Made by a program: the position numbers and the translations under genes
Notes under the pieces: model-generated
The model's input: only the letters and a program-made list of their open reading frames with translations
The model's database searches: none
What the model was told of the DNA's origin: nothing
Shown: positions 36,958 through 46,272 of the stretch, piece after piece
Layout of the letters: each line of letters begins with the position of its first letter
Position numbering within the stretch: the first letter of the stretch is position 1
Origin: Polynucleobacter kasalickyi
GTDB taxonomy: Bacteria; Pseudomonadota; Gammaproteobacteria; Burkholderiales; Burkholderiaceae
Assembly (NCBI RefSeq): GCF_900176405.1
Contig: NZ_FWXJ01000001.1
Span: 310,001 to 374,000 of the forward strand
Reading direction: 5' to 3'
Length of the DNA: 64,000 bases

Positions 36958-37815
36958 ATGAGATTTGTACGTTTTAAGACCCCAGACGGTCATCCTGCAC
37001 TTGGCGCTAGAGTTGGTGATGAAGTTGTTAACTTAACCGAACTCGGTTTACCTGGAACGCTTGACGAGTTATTACGTCACGGTGCTGCAGGGATGGCTTC
37101 TGCAAAAGCTGCATTAGAAAAAGCAACTACACGTCTGCCTTTATCTAGCGTACAGTTAATGGCTCCGCTACACCATCCTCATAAAGCATTTGCAATCGGT
37201 TTAAATTATATTGACCATGCACATGAAGGTAATTTCACACCCCCAACCCAACCTGTTTTATTTCATCGCTATCCAACTTCATGGGTTCCTCATGGCGTTG
37301 CCATTGAGCGTCCAAAGGCTTCGGTTGAGTTTGACTATGAAGGCGAAATTGTTGCCATCATTGGTAAGGGTGGTAAATACATCTCTAAAGAAAACGCACT
37401 TGATCACGTAGCTGGATACAGTCTGTTTAATGACGGATCCATTCGTGATTTCCAATTCCGCTCAAGTCAGTGGATGTGGGGAAAGAACTTTGATCGTAGT
37501 GGTGGTTTTGGACCAGAATTTATTACAGCTGATGAATTACCTCCAGGTGTGGTTGGTCTAGATATCGTGACCCGTTTGAATGGTCAAGTCATGCAAAAAG
37601 CCAATACTCGCGATATGATTTTTGATGTGGCTACTTTAGTAGCTGCTTGCTCTGAAGGCATGGAATTGCATCCTGGCGATATGATTATTACAGGCACACC
37701 TGCAGGTGTTGGCTTCGCAAGAAAGCCACCTGTATTTATGAAAGCTGGTGATGTTTGTGAAGTGGAAGTTGAAGGCATGGGCATTTTAAGTAACCCAGTC
37801 ATCGACGAAGCATAA
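36958..37815 (+). CDS. FAH-family hydrolase/hydratase, copy 1
   Basis: A 285-residue fumarylacetoacetate-hydrolase-family enzyme. The metal site has EFDYEGEIVAIIG (two Glu) and the downstream Asp in NDGSIRDFQ; the C-terminus has PGDMIITGTPAGVGFARKPP. Members cleave or hydrate 2-oxo acids at the end of ring-cleavage pathways. It may handle the product of the VOC dioxygenase, or serve as the missing fumarylpyruvate hydrolase of the gentisate route. It resembles copy 2 closely. AAGGAA lies seven bases upstream. Confidence 0.86.
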   Translation: MRFVRFKTPDGHPALGARVGDEVVNLTELGLPGTLDELLRHGAAGMASAKAALEKATTRLPLSSVQLMAPLHHPHKAFAIGLNYIDHAHEGNFTPPTQPVLFHRYPTSWVPHGVAIERPKASVEFDYEGEIVAIIGKGGKYISKENALDHVAGYSLFNDGSIRDFQFRSSQWMWGKNFDRSGGFGPEFITADELPPGVVGLDIVTRLNGQVMQKANTRDMIFDVATLVAACSEGMELHPGDMIITGTPAGVGFARKPPVFMKAGDVCEVEVEGMGILSNPVIDEA

Positions 37816-37838
37816 GAATTATTTTATTTTTGACAAGT

Positions 37839-37869
37839 AGACTCTTTAGTTTCTAAAGAGTCTTTTTTT
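37839..37869 (+). terminator. Strong terminator between the two FAH genes
   Basis: A perfect 11-bp stem, AGACTCTTTAG (37839-37849) with CTAAAGAGTCT (37853-37863), 3-base loop, and a run of seven T. It lies between two paralogous genes of one apparent pathway, so their expression is separated or partly attenuated. Confidence 0.9.
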
Positions 37870-37880
37870 AAGAGAGCAAC

Positions 37881-38747
37881 ATGAGAATTTTTACATTTGA
37901 AAAAGCTGGAAAGTCCACCATTGGATTGTTAAAGAATGAGCAAGAATATATTGATTTAGAGTTAGCTGGCTATGCCCATGCAAACGATATGGTTGAGTTA
38001 CTCTCCCAAGCAGACTGGGAAACTTCGTTAGCAGAAATTCAGAAGAATGCTCCAGCAGCTTCTATTAAGCCGCTTGCTGGCACAAAATATGATATTTTGG
38101 TGGCGAACCCAAGCAAGATTATTTGCGTTGGTCTCAATTATGCGGACCACGCTAAAGAAGGTGGTCATGCGATCCCTGATCACCCGAGTTTTTTCATTCG
38201 CGTGAACTCTTCACAAGTTGCTCACAACCAACCAATGTTAGTACCAAAGCAATCTTCAGAGCGCTTTGATTATGAAGCAGAGTTGGCTGTAGTGATTGGT
38301 AAAACAGCGCGTCACCTAACGGCTGAAAATGCCTTGGATTGTGTGGCTGGTTATTCTTGCTATAACGATGGCTCTGTAAGAGACTTCCAGCGCAAGGGTA
38401 CGCAATGGACTTTGGGTAAAAACTTTGACAAGACGGGTAGCTTTGGTCCATGGTTAGTGACTAAAGATGAGTTGCCAGCGGGTGGTGATGGTTTGAAAAT
38501 TCAAGCGCGTTTGAATGGTCAAGTATTACAAGATGGTAATACTTCTAACTTTTTATTCTCAGTTTCTCAAGTACTCGTGATTTTGACTGAAGTGATGACT
38601 TTAGAACCTGGTGATGTCATCATCACTGGTACACCTGCAGGTGTTGGATATGCTAGAAAACCTCCTATTTTCATGAAAGAAGGGGATGTTTGTGAGATTG
38701 AGATTGAAAAAATTGGTATTCTCAGCAACCCGATTGCAAACGCTTAA
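37881..38747 (+). CDS. FAH-family hydrolase/hydratase, copy 2
   Basis: A 288-residue paralogue of the preceding enzyme. The metal site is RFDYEAELAVVIG with Asp in NDGSVRDFQRKG; the C-terminal PGDVIITGTPAGVGYARKPP differs from copy 1 in only two of those twenty positions. The N-terminal 65 residues differ strongly, which suggests different substrates rather than a recent exact duplication. The 11 bases between the T run and the ATG contain AGAGAG as ribosome site, so the leader is very short if transcription does not read through. Confidence 0.86.
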   Translation: MRIFTFEKAGKSTIGLLKNEQEYIDLELAGYAHANDMVELLSQADWETSLAEIQKNAPAASIKPLAGTKYDILVANPSKIICVGLNYADHAKEGGHAIPDHPSFFIRVNSSQVAHNQPMLVPKQSSERFDYEAELAVVIGKTARHLTAENALDCVAGYSCYNDGSVRDFQRKGTQWTLGKNFDKTGSFGPWLVTKDELPAGGDGLKIQARLNGQVLQDGNTSNFLFSVSQVLVILTEVMTLEPGDVIITGTPAGVGYARKPPIFMKEGDVCEIEIEKIGILSNPIANA

Positions 38748-38801
38748 GAACGATTTCTTATAACCTATCTTGTACCTTACTGATGGATTGTGAATCAAAC
38801 A

Positions 38802-39536
38802 ATGACTGAAACCCAAAAACAACCAGCGCCGATTCAATTGTATTCATGGGCAACCCCGAATGGCCATAAAATCCACATCATGTTGGAAGAGTGTGGGCTG
38901 CAACTTGGCCGCGACTGGGATGTCCATGCGATTGATATTGGTAAAGGGGATCAATTTAAGCCTGAATTTTTAAAGATCAGCCCTAACAATAAGATTCCAG
39001 CCATGGTTGATTTTGCAGGACCGAATAATCAACCGATTAGTCTTTTTGAATCGGGCGCTATTTTGATGTATTTGGCTGCGAAAACAGGGAAATTCATGCC
39101 AAAGAATGATCATGATCGTTTCAAAGTACTCGAATGGTTAATGTTCCAAATGGGTGGTGTTGGTCCGATGTTGGGCCAAACCCACCATTTCAGAATGTAT
39201 GCGCCAGAGAAAATTGAATATGCAATCAATCGTTACTCGAATGAGACTAAGCGGATTTATGGCGTGATTGAAAAACAATTGTCACAACATCCATTCATCG
39301 CTGGGAGCGAATACTCGATCGCTGATATTGCCATTTTCCCATGGTTACGTTCATGGAAAAATCAAGGCGTAGAAATTACGGACTATCCTCATTTATATAA
39401 ATGGTTTACCCAAATTAGTGAGCGACCAGCTGTGATGCGCGGTGTGGAAGTCTTGCAAAGTTTAAGAGCGCCAACCCATGATGCTCAGTCAAAAGAAAAT
39501 TTATTTGGTGCTACGCAATATAAAAAACACCAATAA
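38802..39536 (+). CDS. Glutathione S-transferase (YghU/YfcG-like, Nu class)
   Basis: A GST of about 244 residues. The thioredoxin-fold half has LYSWATPNGHKIHIMLEE with the TPNG active-site motif of Nu-class enzymes, then NNKIPAMVDF and FESGAILMYLA; the alpha-helical half follows from about residue 105 with YSIADIAIFPW. Such enzymes act as disulfide-bond reductases. It ends the catabolic cluster. The start is open: GTG 38790 and ATG 38802 are both in frame with poor ribosome sites. Confidence 0.85.
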   Translation: MTETQKQPAPIQLYSWATPNGHKIHIMLEECGLQLGRDWDVHAIDIGKGDQFKPEFLKISPNNKIPAMVDFAGPNNQPISLFESGAILMYLAAKTGKFMPKNDHDRFKVLEWLMFQMGGVGPMLGQTHHFRMYAPEKIEYAINRYSNETKRIYGVIEKQLSQHPFIAGSEYSIADIAIFPWLRSWKNQGVEITDYPHLYKWFTQISERPAVMRGVEVLQSLRAPTHDAQSKENLFGATQYKKHQ

Positions 39537-39559
39537 TAGTTGTTTGTCGCTTATCTTCC

Positions 39560-39594
39560 AACCTGCACAGATTCGATATCCTTGCAGGTTTTTT
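39560..39594 (+). terminator. Terminator after the GST gene
   Basis: Stem AACCTGCA (39560-39567) with TGCAGGTT (39583-39590), a 15-base loop, then TTTT. Confidence 0.7.
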
Positions 39595-39611
39595 CTTGAA
39601 AAGATCTGCCA

Positions 39612-40763
39612 ATGAGTCGCTTTGATCAAATTATTTCGCGCTATCAAACTAACTCCGTAAGGTGGGATAAATTCGCCAAAGAGGTGATTCCACTCTGGGT
39701 CGCCGACATGGATTTTTCGGTACCAGAGTGCGTCACTGCGGCACTAGAAAAACGTATCAAGCATCCTATTTATGGCTATACCTATGCCTCAGAGGAATTG
39801 AAAGAAGCAATTCAAGATTATTTGTTCAAGCGCTATCAGTATGTGATTCAAAAAGACTGGTTAGTCTTTCTGCCAAGTGTGGTGAGTGGACTGCACATGA
39901 CCGCTAGAAATTTACTCAAAGAGGGTGAGCATGCCCTCATCCCCAGACCTGCATACCATCACTTTAAAATGGCGTTAGAGGGGGCGAAGCATTCTTATAG
40001 TAGTTACACATATGTCTTGCAAAATAATCGTTGGCTGATAGACCTTGATGGATTAAAGAACCTCATTCAGCCAAATACTCGCTTACTCATGTTGTGTAAC
40101 CCGCATAATCCAGGCGGCACCGTTTTGAGTGCCGAAGAGATTGCTCAGATCAATGAGATTGCACGAGAACATCAACTTATGATTTGTGCCGATGAAATCC
40201 ATGCGGATTTGATACTGGATGCCAATAAGATACATGTGCCAATTGGCAAAGGTCTGGATCCTGAGGAAGCAACGAATGGACTCACGATGAGTTTAATGTC
40301 ACTCAATAAAACCTTTAACTTTCCAGGTATTGGTCTCGGTTGGGCGGTAATACCCAATGCGACTTTACGCAAACAATTTGCCAAAGATTTACATACCTTG
40401 ATCCCTGGTCCCAATGCCTTCGCTTTTGAAGTAAGTCTTGCCGTCATGCAAGGTGGACAGGTATGGCATGTGGAATTACTAGAATATCTTCGTCAGAATC
40501 GAAGTATTGTGCAACAGTGGGTGGATCAACACCCGAACTTGAGAATGGCGGAGCTAGATGCGACTTATTTGGCTTGGATTGATGCGAGTAGAGTTGATTC
40601 TAAACAGCTTACAGAAGATTTTTTAAATGCTGGAGTAGCGATCTCACCAGGTCAGCAATTTGGCGCACATGATTTTTTTCGTCTCAATTTTGGCACCAGC
40701 CAAGCCGTTTTAAAGCAAGCTTTAGAGAGAATGTCTCAGGCGCTTAAAAAATCCGCACCATAA
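39612..40763 (+). CDS. PatB/MalY-type PLP-dependent C-S lyase
   Basis: Fold-type I aminotransferase-like enzyme of 383 residues. The N-terminal WDKFAKEVIPLWVADMDF is typical of PatB/MalY cystathionine beta-lyases. The PLP lysine lies in MSLNKTFNFPGIG, with NPHNPGG and CADEIHADLIL upstream and a late RLNFGTS carboxylate-binding Arg. It probably releases sulfur from cystathionine or cysteine conjugates; the neighbouring GST makes conjugate breakdown a possible alternative. Confidence 0.88.
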   Translation: MSRFDQIISRYQTNSVRWDKFAKEVIPLWVADMDFSVPECVTAALEKRIKHPIYGYTYASEELKEAIQDYLFKRYQYVIQKDWLVFLPSVVSGLHMTARNLLKEGEHALIPRPAYHHFKMALEGAKHSYSSYTYVLQNNRWLIDLDGLKNLIQPNTRLLMLCNPHNPGGTVLSAEEIAQINEIAREHQLMICADEIHADLILDANKIHVPIGKGLDPEEATNGLTMSLMSLNKTFNFPGIGLGWAVIPNATLRKQFAKDLHTLIPGPNAFAFEVSLAVMQGGQVWHVELLEYLRQNRSIVQQWVDQHPNLRMAELDATYLAWIDASRVDSKQLTEDFLNAGVAISPGQQFGAHDFFRLNFGTSQAVLKQALERMSQALKKSAP

Positions 40764-40784
40764 ATTTTTAATAAGGTACCGAGG

Positions 40785-41681
40785 ATGCAAAGTTTACGAT
40801 CAAGATACTATTATTACCAACTGAAACGCAAACTCGCGCAAATGAAAACGTTGACTTTTGAGCAGCGTAGATTAGCCTATGATCAACTGGCCTTAGAGCG
40901 CGGAAATTTCGCTAAAGAAGTGACGATCGAGCGGAAAAGTTTTGGGATCTATGCGGGTGACATGATCCAAGCAAAAGTACATAAAAGCCGTGGGATTATT
41001 ATTTATCTGCACGGTGGTGTCTATGCATTAGGGTCGGCATTATCGCACCGCGCGGTTGGGACTCATTTAGCAAAAGAGAGTGGGGCTGATGTCTTTATGT
41101 TTGATTATCCGCTTGCGCCCGAGCGACCTTACCCAGCCGCTTTATATGACACAGTTGGACTGTATCGCCATTTACAACATGCCTTTATTGATCGACCGAT
41201 TGCCTTTGCTGGAGACTCTGCTGGGGCGGGGCTAGCCATTGGCGCTGCATTGGTTTTAAGAGACGCGAATGATGTGATGCCAGTGGCCTTGGGCTTATTG
41301 TCCCCATGGACAGATTTAACCCATAGCAATCCATCCCATCAAACGAAGCGAGCGGTAGATCCATTTTTTTCTGATCCTCAGCGCTTAGTGAATGCCGCAA
41401 AAACCTATGCAGGCGAACACTCCTTATCTGATCCACTGATCTCAGCTCAATTTGCTAATTTAAAAAATTTGCCACCGATGCTGATTCAAGTCGGCGATTA
41501 TGAGGCTCTTTTAGATGATGCAATTGTTTTACATCGCCTAGCTATTGAGGCAGGTGTGCAAGCACAGATTCAAATCTGGCCAAAAATGTGGCATGTCTGG
41601 CAATTGCTAACGGGGATGATGCCCGAGGCAACTACAGCAACTAAAGACTTAGGTCAGTTTTTAAATCAACAGTTTCAGTAA
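40785..41681 (+). CDS. Alpha/beta hydrolase (HSL-family esterase)
   Basis: A 298-residue esterase-like protein of the hormone-sensitive lipase family. The oxyanion motif is YLHGGVYALGS, the nucleophile FAGDSAGAGLAIG (Ser), the acid DYEALLDDA and the His WPKMWHVWQLL. Substrate unknown. It follows the PatB gene by 21 bases and its last 7 bases overlap panE on the other strand. Confidence 0.86.
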   Translation: MQSLRSRYYYYQLKRKLAQMKTLTFEQRRLAYDQLALERGNFAKEVTIERKSFGIYAGDMIQAKVHKSRGIIIYLHGGVYALGSALSHRAVGTHLAKESGADVFMFDYPLAPERPYPAALYDTVGLYRHLQHAFIDRPIAFAGDSAGAGLAIGAALVLRDANDVMPVALGLLSPWTDLTHSNPSHQTKRAVDPFFSDPQRLVNAAKTYAGEHSLSDPLISAQFANLKNLPPMLIQVGDYEALLDDAIVLHRLAIEAGVQAQIQIWPKMWHVWQLLTGMMPEATTATKDLGQFLNQQFQ

Positions 41682-42586
41682 AGTCGTTCTTGCATTTTGA
41701 TCAGACTAGTCAATACTGTATTGATTGGCGTTGGTAAGTTCAATAAGACGCCTTTTGCTTGGGCTAAGCCATTTAACTCGGCAATTTCAGTGGGTCGTTT
41801 TGCCATGACATCTTGAGCCATAGAGGATTTTTGCAAAGGCCATTGGATGGCTACTTGTTGAATCTGATGGGAGATTGCTGCCTCATCTAAAGTAATCTTC
41901 TCAGCCTTAGCAAGCGCGAAGCACTCGTTGACGATAGAGTTGATGATTTCTGACAGATGCGCTTGCTGCATTAAATCTTGATAGGCGATTTGTCCAAGTG
42001 CAGAAAGCGCATTAAAGGCACAATTGATGATCCATTTACTCCATAGGTCTTGGGTGATATTCGCTGAGATCTTTACCGGAATATTGGCTTTATGAAACAT
42101 GTCGGCAAGTGCTTGCAACGCATCCTGATGAGCCGCTGTGTCACCTGGTCGACCCAGTACAAGATGCCCCCCACCTTGGTATGAAACTGTATTGTCCGAG
42201 GTCATTGCAAGGGCAGCATAAATCATGGCAACATCAACCGGACGACCGAATACTTCCGACAGTCGCTGCGCATTTTGCAAACCATTTTGCATACTAAGTA
42301 CCATGGTATTGGTGGATAAAAATGGCTTGATCTGGTTGGCGATAGCAGTCGATTGATTTGCTTTCACACAGATCAATAGAGCATTCGCTTCTCGAATGCG
42401 TTGAATATCATCAGTAACCTGAATCTTCAGATGTTGGGTATGAGTAGACCATCGAATATTGAGCCCTTCGGTTTGTAATATTTTGGCGCGCTTGGATTTT
42501 GCGAAAAATAAGACCTCTTGACCACTGGCAGCGAGTAAACCGCCATAGTAGCAACCGACAGCACCGGCACCAAGAATAGCAATCAT
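41675..42586 (-). CDS. panE: 2-dehydropantoate 2-reductase (ketopantoate reductase family)
   Basis: NADPH-dependent reductase of 303 residues. The nucleotide site is ILGAGAVGCYYGGLLA; ICVKANQS and SMQNGLQNAQ mark the family; the catalytic Lys lies in LWSKWIINCAFNALSAL. It makes pantoate for coenzyme A, though PanE-family proteins can have other 2-keto acid substrates. It is convergent with the esterase gene. Confidence 0.87.
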   Translation of the reverse strand: MIAILGAGAVGCYYGGLLAASGQEVLFFAKSKRAKILQTEGLNIRWSTHTQHLKIQVTDDIQRIREANALLICVKANQSTAIANQIKPFLSTNTMVLSMQNGLQNAQRLSEVFGRPVDVAMIYAALAMTSDNTVSYQGGGHLVLGRPGDTAAHQDALQALADMFHKANIPVKISANITQDLWSKWIINCAFNALSALGQIAYQDLMQQAHLSEIINSIVNECFALAKAEKITLDEAAISHQIQQVAIQWPLQKSSMAQDVMAKRPTEIAELNGLAQAKGVLLNLPTPINTVLTSLIKMQERLY

Positions 42587-42604
42587 GGGTTCTGCCAGCC
42601 AAAA

Positions 42605-43846
42605 TTAATTTTCAAGATCTGGTTCATCTAAAAAAATTTCCTGCAAATCATTTAAAAACTGTAAGCCAAGTGTCGTGGCTTTGAGTTGATTGAGATTGCT
42701 ATCTAATAACTTTTTTTCGATAGCATCATTAATGGCTGACATGATGTGAGTGAGTTCAATACCGGTTCGATCGCTAAAGTAATGGCTTGGCACACCATCA
42801 ATTAAGCGTAGGGCATTGAGCATAAATTCAAACGGCAGTTCTGAGCCTTGAACAACTCTCTCCTCAATCAAGGCTTTACTTGGTGAGTAAATATCTTTTA
42901 AATAAGTTTCGGGATGACGTTCTTTGACGGTGCGTAAAATCTGCTGAGCGGATGAGACTTTCCCGTGAGCTCCAGCACCGATCCCTAAATAATCTCCAAA
43001 AGCCCAATAATTCAGATTATGCTGACAACGTGCATTGGGCTTTGCAAAGGCTGAAATTTCATAACGTCCATATCCAGCAATTTGCAAGGCTTCTAATAGT
43101 TTGTCTTGCATGTCATAGGCGGTGTCCTCATCTGGAATTGATGGTGGAAATTTGGCAAAATAGGTGTTAGGTTCTATCGTTAAATGGTACAAAGATAAAT
43201 GTCCAGTATCAAAGCTCAAGGCCTCTTCGAGATCTGCAAGTGCTTCCTCAACGGTTTGATCCGGCAGAGCGTACATTAAATCGATATTGACTTTAGGGAA
43301 GTATTGTTTCGCCAGCGTAATGGCTTTTCTGGCCTCATCGGCGCGATGGATACGTCCTAAACGACTTAAGTGTTGATCATTAAAGCTTTGGATCCCCAGT
43401 GAGATACGATTCACACCACTTGCAGCATAAGCGGCAAAATTTTCAGATTCAACAGAACCTGGGTTAGCCTCTAAAGTGATCTCAATATCTGCATCCATCG
43501 GGATACGTGCCCTGACAGCGGCGAGTAAATAGTCTAAGCCTGCTCCAGAAATCAGGCTAGGGGTTCCTCCACCAATAAAAATGGAACGAATCCGCCGGCC
43601 CCATACTAAAGGTAAGGAGTGCTCTAAATCCAAAATTAAGGCATCAATGTATCGCGCCTCTTGACTGGCAAATTGGTCTTGAGCTGGGGCCTGATGCGAA
43701 TTAAAGTCGCAGTAGGGACATTTTTTCTCGCACCAAGGGAAGTGAATATATAGTGCCAGCGGAGGCAAAGAAGTTAATTGCGTTCCAACTGCGTTGCGCG
43801 CATTTTTTTTTAACCAAAGAATCGGTTGTTCAAGGGGTTGACTCAT
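42605..43846 (-). CDS. hemW: Heme chaperone HemW (radical SAM)
   Basis: Radical SAM protein of 413 residues related to coproporphyrinogen dehydrogenase. The cluster motif is CEKKCPYC (CxxxCxxC), followed by FIGGGTPSL and a late NYWAFGDYLGIGAGAHGK. The conserved extra Cys of HemN after CPYC is replaced (CDFN), as in HemW. It overlaps the rdgB gene by four bases, the usual rph-rdgB-hemW order. Confidence 0.93.
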   Translation of the reverse strand: MSQPLEQPILWLKKNARNAVGTQLTSLPPLALYIHFPWCEKKCPYCDFNSHQAPAQDQFASQEARYIDALILDLEHSLPLVWGRRIRSIFIGGGTPSLISGAGLDYLLAAVRARIPMDADIEITLEANPGSVESENFAAYAASGVNRISLGIQSFNDQHLSRLGRIHRADEARKAITLAKQYFPKVNIDLMYALPDQTVEEALADLEEALSFDTGHLSLYHLTIEPNTYFAKFPPSIPDEDTAYDMQDKLLEALQIAGYGRYEISAFAKPNARCQHNLNYWAFGDYLGIGAGAHGKVSSAQQILRTVKERHPETYLKDIYSPSKALIEERVVQGSELPFEFMLNALRLIDGVPSHYFSDRTGIELTHIMSAINDAIEKKLLDSNLNQLKATTLGLQFLNDLQEIFLDEPDLEN

Positions 43847-44487
43847 CGAACGGATTGATCCATTAACGCCTGAATCAGTTGCTCAGTGGCTAAAGCACGA
43901 TGACTCAAAATATTTTTTAACTCCATCGAGATTTCGGCCACGGTTTTTTCGAAAGCCGGCAAATAAAAATGGCAATCATAGCCAAATCCACCATGGCCAC
44001 GTGCATCATCAATCACTTCACCATGCCATTGTGCCGTGACAATCATCGGCTCTGGATCTTTGGGGTGTTTAATCAAGACGAGTGCGCAGACATATCTCGC
44101 ATTTCTATTGGCGACACCTTGTAGATTCCTAATTAATTGCTGATTATTTGCTTGGTCGCTAGCTTGCTCTCCCGCATACCTGGCTGAAAAAATGCCAGGC
44201 GCATCATTTAAGGCCGACACGCAAATCCCCGAATCATCTGCTAATGCTGGCAACCCACTGGCCAGACTTGCATGTCTGGCCTTTGCTAGAGCGTTTTCGA
44301 CAAAGGTCAAAAAAGGTTCGTCTGCAGCCGGTATTTGTAAATCTCCCTGAGGAACGACATTGAATCCTAATGGCGCCAATAGACGAGAAAACTCCTCCAC
44401 TTTGCCTTGGTTATTGCTAGCCAAGACGATCTTTTCAGAGCCAATGAAATCAATAATCGCTTGCTTATTTAATTCTGTTGTCATCAT
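43843..44487 (-). CDS. rdgB: XTP/dITP pyrophosphatase
   Basis: RdgB/HAM1-family house-cleaning enzyme of 214 residues that removes deaminated purine nucleotides. Signatures are VLASNNQGKVEEFSRLL, LADDSGICVSAL, GIFSARYAG and GGFGYDCHFYLP. It begins immediately after the rph stop. Confidence 0.94.
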   Translation of the reverse strand: MMTTELNKQAIIDFIGSEKIVLASNNQGKVEEFSRLLAPLGFNVVPQGDLQIPAADEPFLTFVENALAKARHASLASGLPALADDSGICVSALNDAPGIFSARYAGEQASDQANNQQLIRNLQGVANRNARYVCALVLIKHPKDPEPMIVTAQWHGEVIDDARGHGGFGYDCHFYLPAFEKTVAEISMELKNILSHRALATEQLIQALMDQSVR

Positions 44488-45222
44488 TTAATGTTGGGCA
44501 AGCGCTTCCTTTTGGATTTCGACTAAGCTTTTAATACTTTGGGTGCCAAGTTCTAATAATTGCAAAAGTTCTGCTTGCGAGAAGGGATATCCTTCAGCGG
44601 TACCTTGAATTTCAACAATTCCACCTTTGCCCGTCATGACGATGTTCATATCGGTATCGCAAGCAGAATCTTCCGAGTAATCGAGATCGGTCACAGGGGT
44701 TCCTTGATAAATACCAACGGAGATCGCCGCAATGTGATCCAGGATTGGATCCTGCGTGATGAGACCTTTGGCCAATAATTGATTGACTGCATCCCTAGCT
44801 GCCACAAAACCACCAGTAATTGATGCCGTTCTGGTACCACCATCCGCTTGAATAACATCGCAATCAATATGAATGGTTCTCTCTCCAAGCAGTTTTAAGT
44901 CAAAAACGCTTCTTAAAGAACGGCCAATCAAACGTTGAATCTCTTGGGTTCGTCCGGATTGTTTACCTCTAGCTGCTTCACGGTCATTTCTAGTATGGGT
45001 GGATCTGGGCAACATGCCGTATTCAGCAGTGACCCAACCTTCGCCTTTGCCCTTTTGATGAGGCGGAACTTTTTCTAAAACACTCGCTGTGCAAAGTACT
45101 TGGGTATCACCAAAGGCAATTAAGACAGAACCCTCAGCATGTTTCGTAAATCCTCGTTGGATTTGAACCTTACGAAGTTCGTTATTGAGTCTTTTGCTAG
45201 GTCGAATGGAGTTTGTCATCAT
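44488..45222 (-). CDS. rph: Ribonuclease PH
   Basis: Phosphorolytic 3'-5' exoribonuclease that trims tRNA 3' ends, 244 residues. Motifs are [44 protein letters not shown] and [17 protein letters not shown]. It leads the rph-rdgB-hemW operon and is divergent from yicC. Confidence 0.96.
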   Translation of the reverse strand: MMTNSIRPSKRLNNELRKVQIQRGFTKHAEGSVLIAFGDTQVLCTASVLEKVPPHQKGKGEGWVTAEYGMLPRSTHTRNDREAARGKQSGRTQEIQRLIGRSLRSVFDLKLLGERTIHIDCDVIQADGGTRTASITGGFVAARDAVNQLLAKGLITQDPILDHIAAISVGIYQGTPVTDLDYSEDSACDTDMNIVMTGKGGIVEIQGTAEGYPFSQAELLQLLELGTQSIKSLVEIQKEALAQH

Positions 45223-45313
45223 CTTTTTAATAGGAGAGTAAGGGTTGTGGTGCGTCTTGCACTAATTTAACAATTTTAATGCCTTTGAAGATACAACACT
45301 TTACAATATTCTA

Positions 45314-46252
45314 ATGATAAATAGCATGACAGGATTTGGGGCTTATCGTCACCCCTTAAAAGTGAGAGGTAAGAATTATGGGCAAGTTCATATCGAACTT
45401 CGCTCGGTCAACTCTCGTTTCTTAGATGTAAGCTTCAGGATGCCTGATGAAGTTCGGTTTGCAGAGCATGCAATCCGAGAGGCCATTGGCAAGAAAATCA
45501 ATCGGGGCAAGGTTGAAATTAAAATCTTCATCCAAAAAGAGCCGGATGTCTCGTCGCAAGATTCTGCGGCCAAAACCAATGAACATAAATTAAATACACA
45601 ATTAATTGAAGCCTTAAAAAAATCTGAGGCCTTAGTATTAAAAGAATTTCCCCATTCAAATCCTTTATCTGTCAAAGATGTCTTACATTGGCCTGGCGTG
45701 ATGATTCAAGAAGAGTTGGATCAAGAAGCGTTATTCGAAGTAATCATGTTGGCGCTTGATGAAGTCCTCAAGCTTTTTATGCAAAGTAGGGCAGTTGAAG
45801 GGAACTCCTTAAAAAATGTGATTGGTACCAAAGTCGATCAAATGGACGCAATGATTTCGAGCATTGAGCCATTACTACCTAAAATTATTCAGACTTATCA
45901 GCAAAAATTAACCGAAAAATTGTTGGCTGTGCTAAATGGCTTAGACCAACAAGGACGAAGTTTTAATCGAGAAGACTTGGCCGATCGCATTCGTCAGGAA
46001 GTAGTGTTGTATGGCGTCCGAATCGATGTTGAAGAGGAGATTGCTCGCTTAAAAACACACTTTGCCGCAGTCAGAAATACTCTAGATAAGGGCGGTCCGG
46101 TCGGTAAGAAATTAGACTTTTTGATGCAGGAGTTACAGCGAGAGAGTAATACGCTTGGGTCGAAGTCAGTGCATCAGGAGACAAGTAATGCGTCGATGGA
46201 GTTGAAACTACTCGTTGAGCAAATTCGTGAGCAAGTACAAAATTTAGAGTGA
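45314..46252 (+). CDS. yicC: YicC-family endoribonuclease
   Basis: A 312-residue YicC protein with the family start INSMTGFGAYR and the C-terminal FLMQELQRESNTLGSKS block. The family is known as an endoribonuclease acting on small RNAs. Its stop lies 20 bases before gmk, the common arrangement. Confidence 0.93.
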   Translation: MINSMTGFGAYRHPLKVRGKNYGQVHIELRSVNSRFLDVSFRMPDEVRFAEHAIREAIGKKINRGKVEIKIFIQKEPDVSSQDSAAKTNEHKLNTQLIEALKKSEALVLKEFPHSNPLSVKDVLHWPGVMIQEELDQEALFEVIMLALDEVLKLFMQSRAVEGNSLKNVIGTKVDQMDAMISSIEPLLPKIIQTYQQKLTEKLLAVLNGLDQQGRSFNREDLADRIRQEVVLYGVRIDVEEEIARLKTHFAAVRNTLDKGGPVGKKLDFLMQELQRESNTLGSKSVHQETSNASMELKLLVEQIREQVQNLE

Positions 46253-46272
46253 CCAGTGGAGGAGATTGTAAG

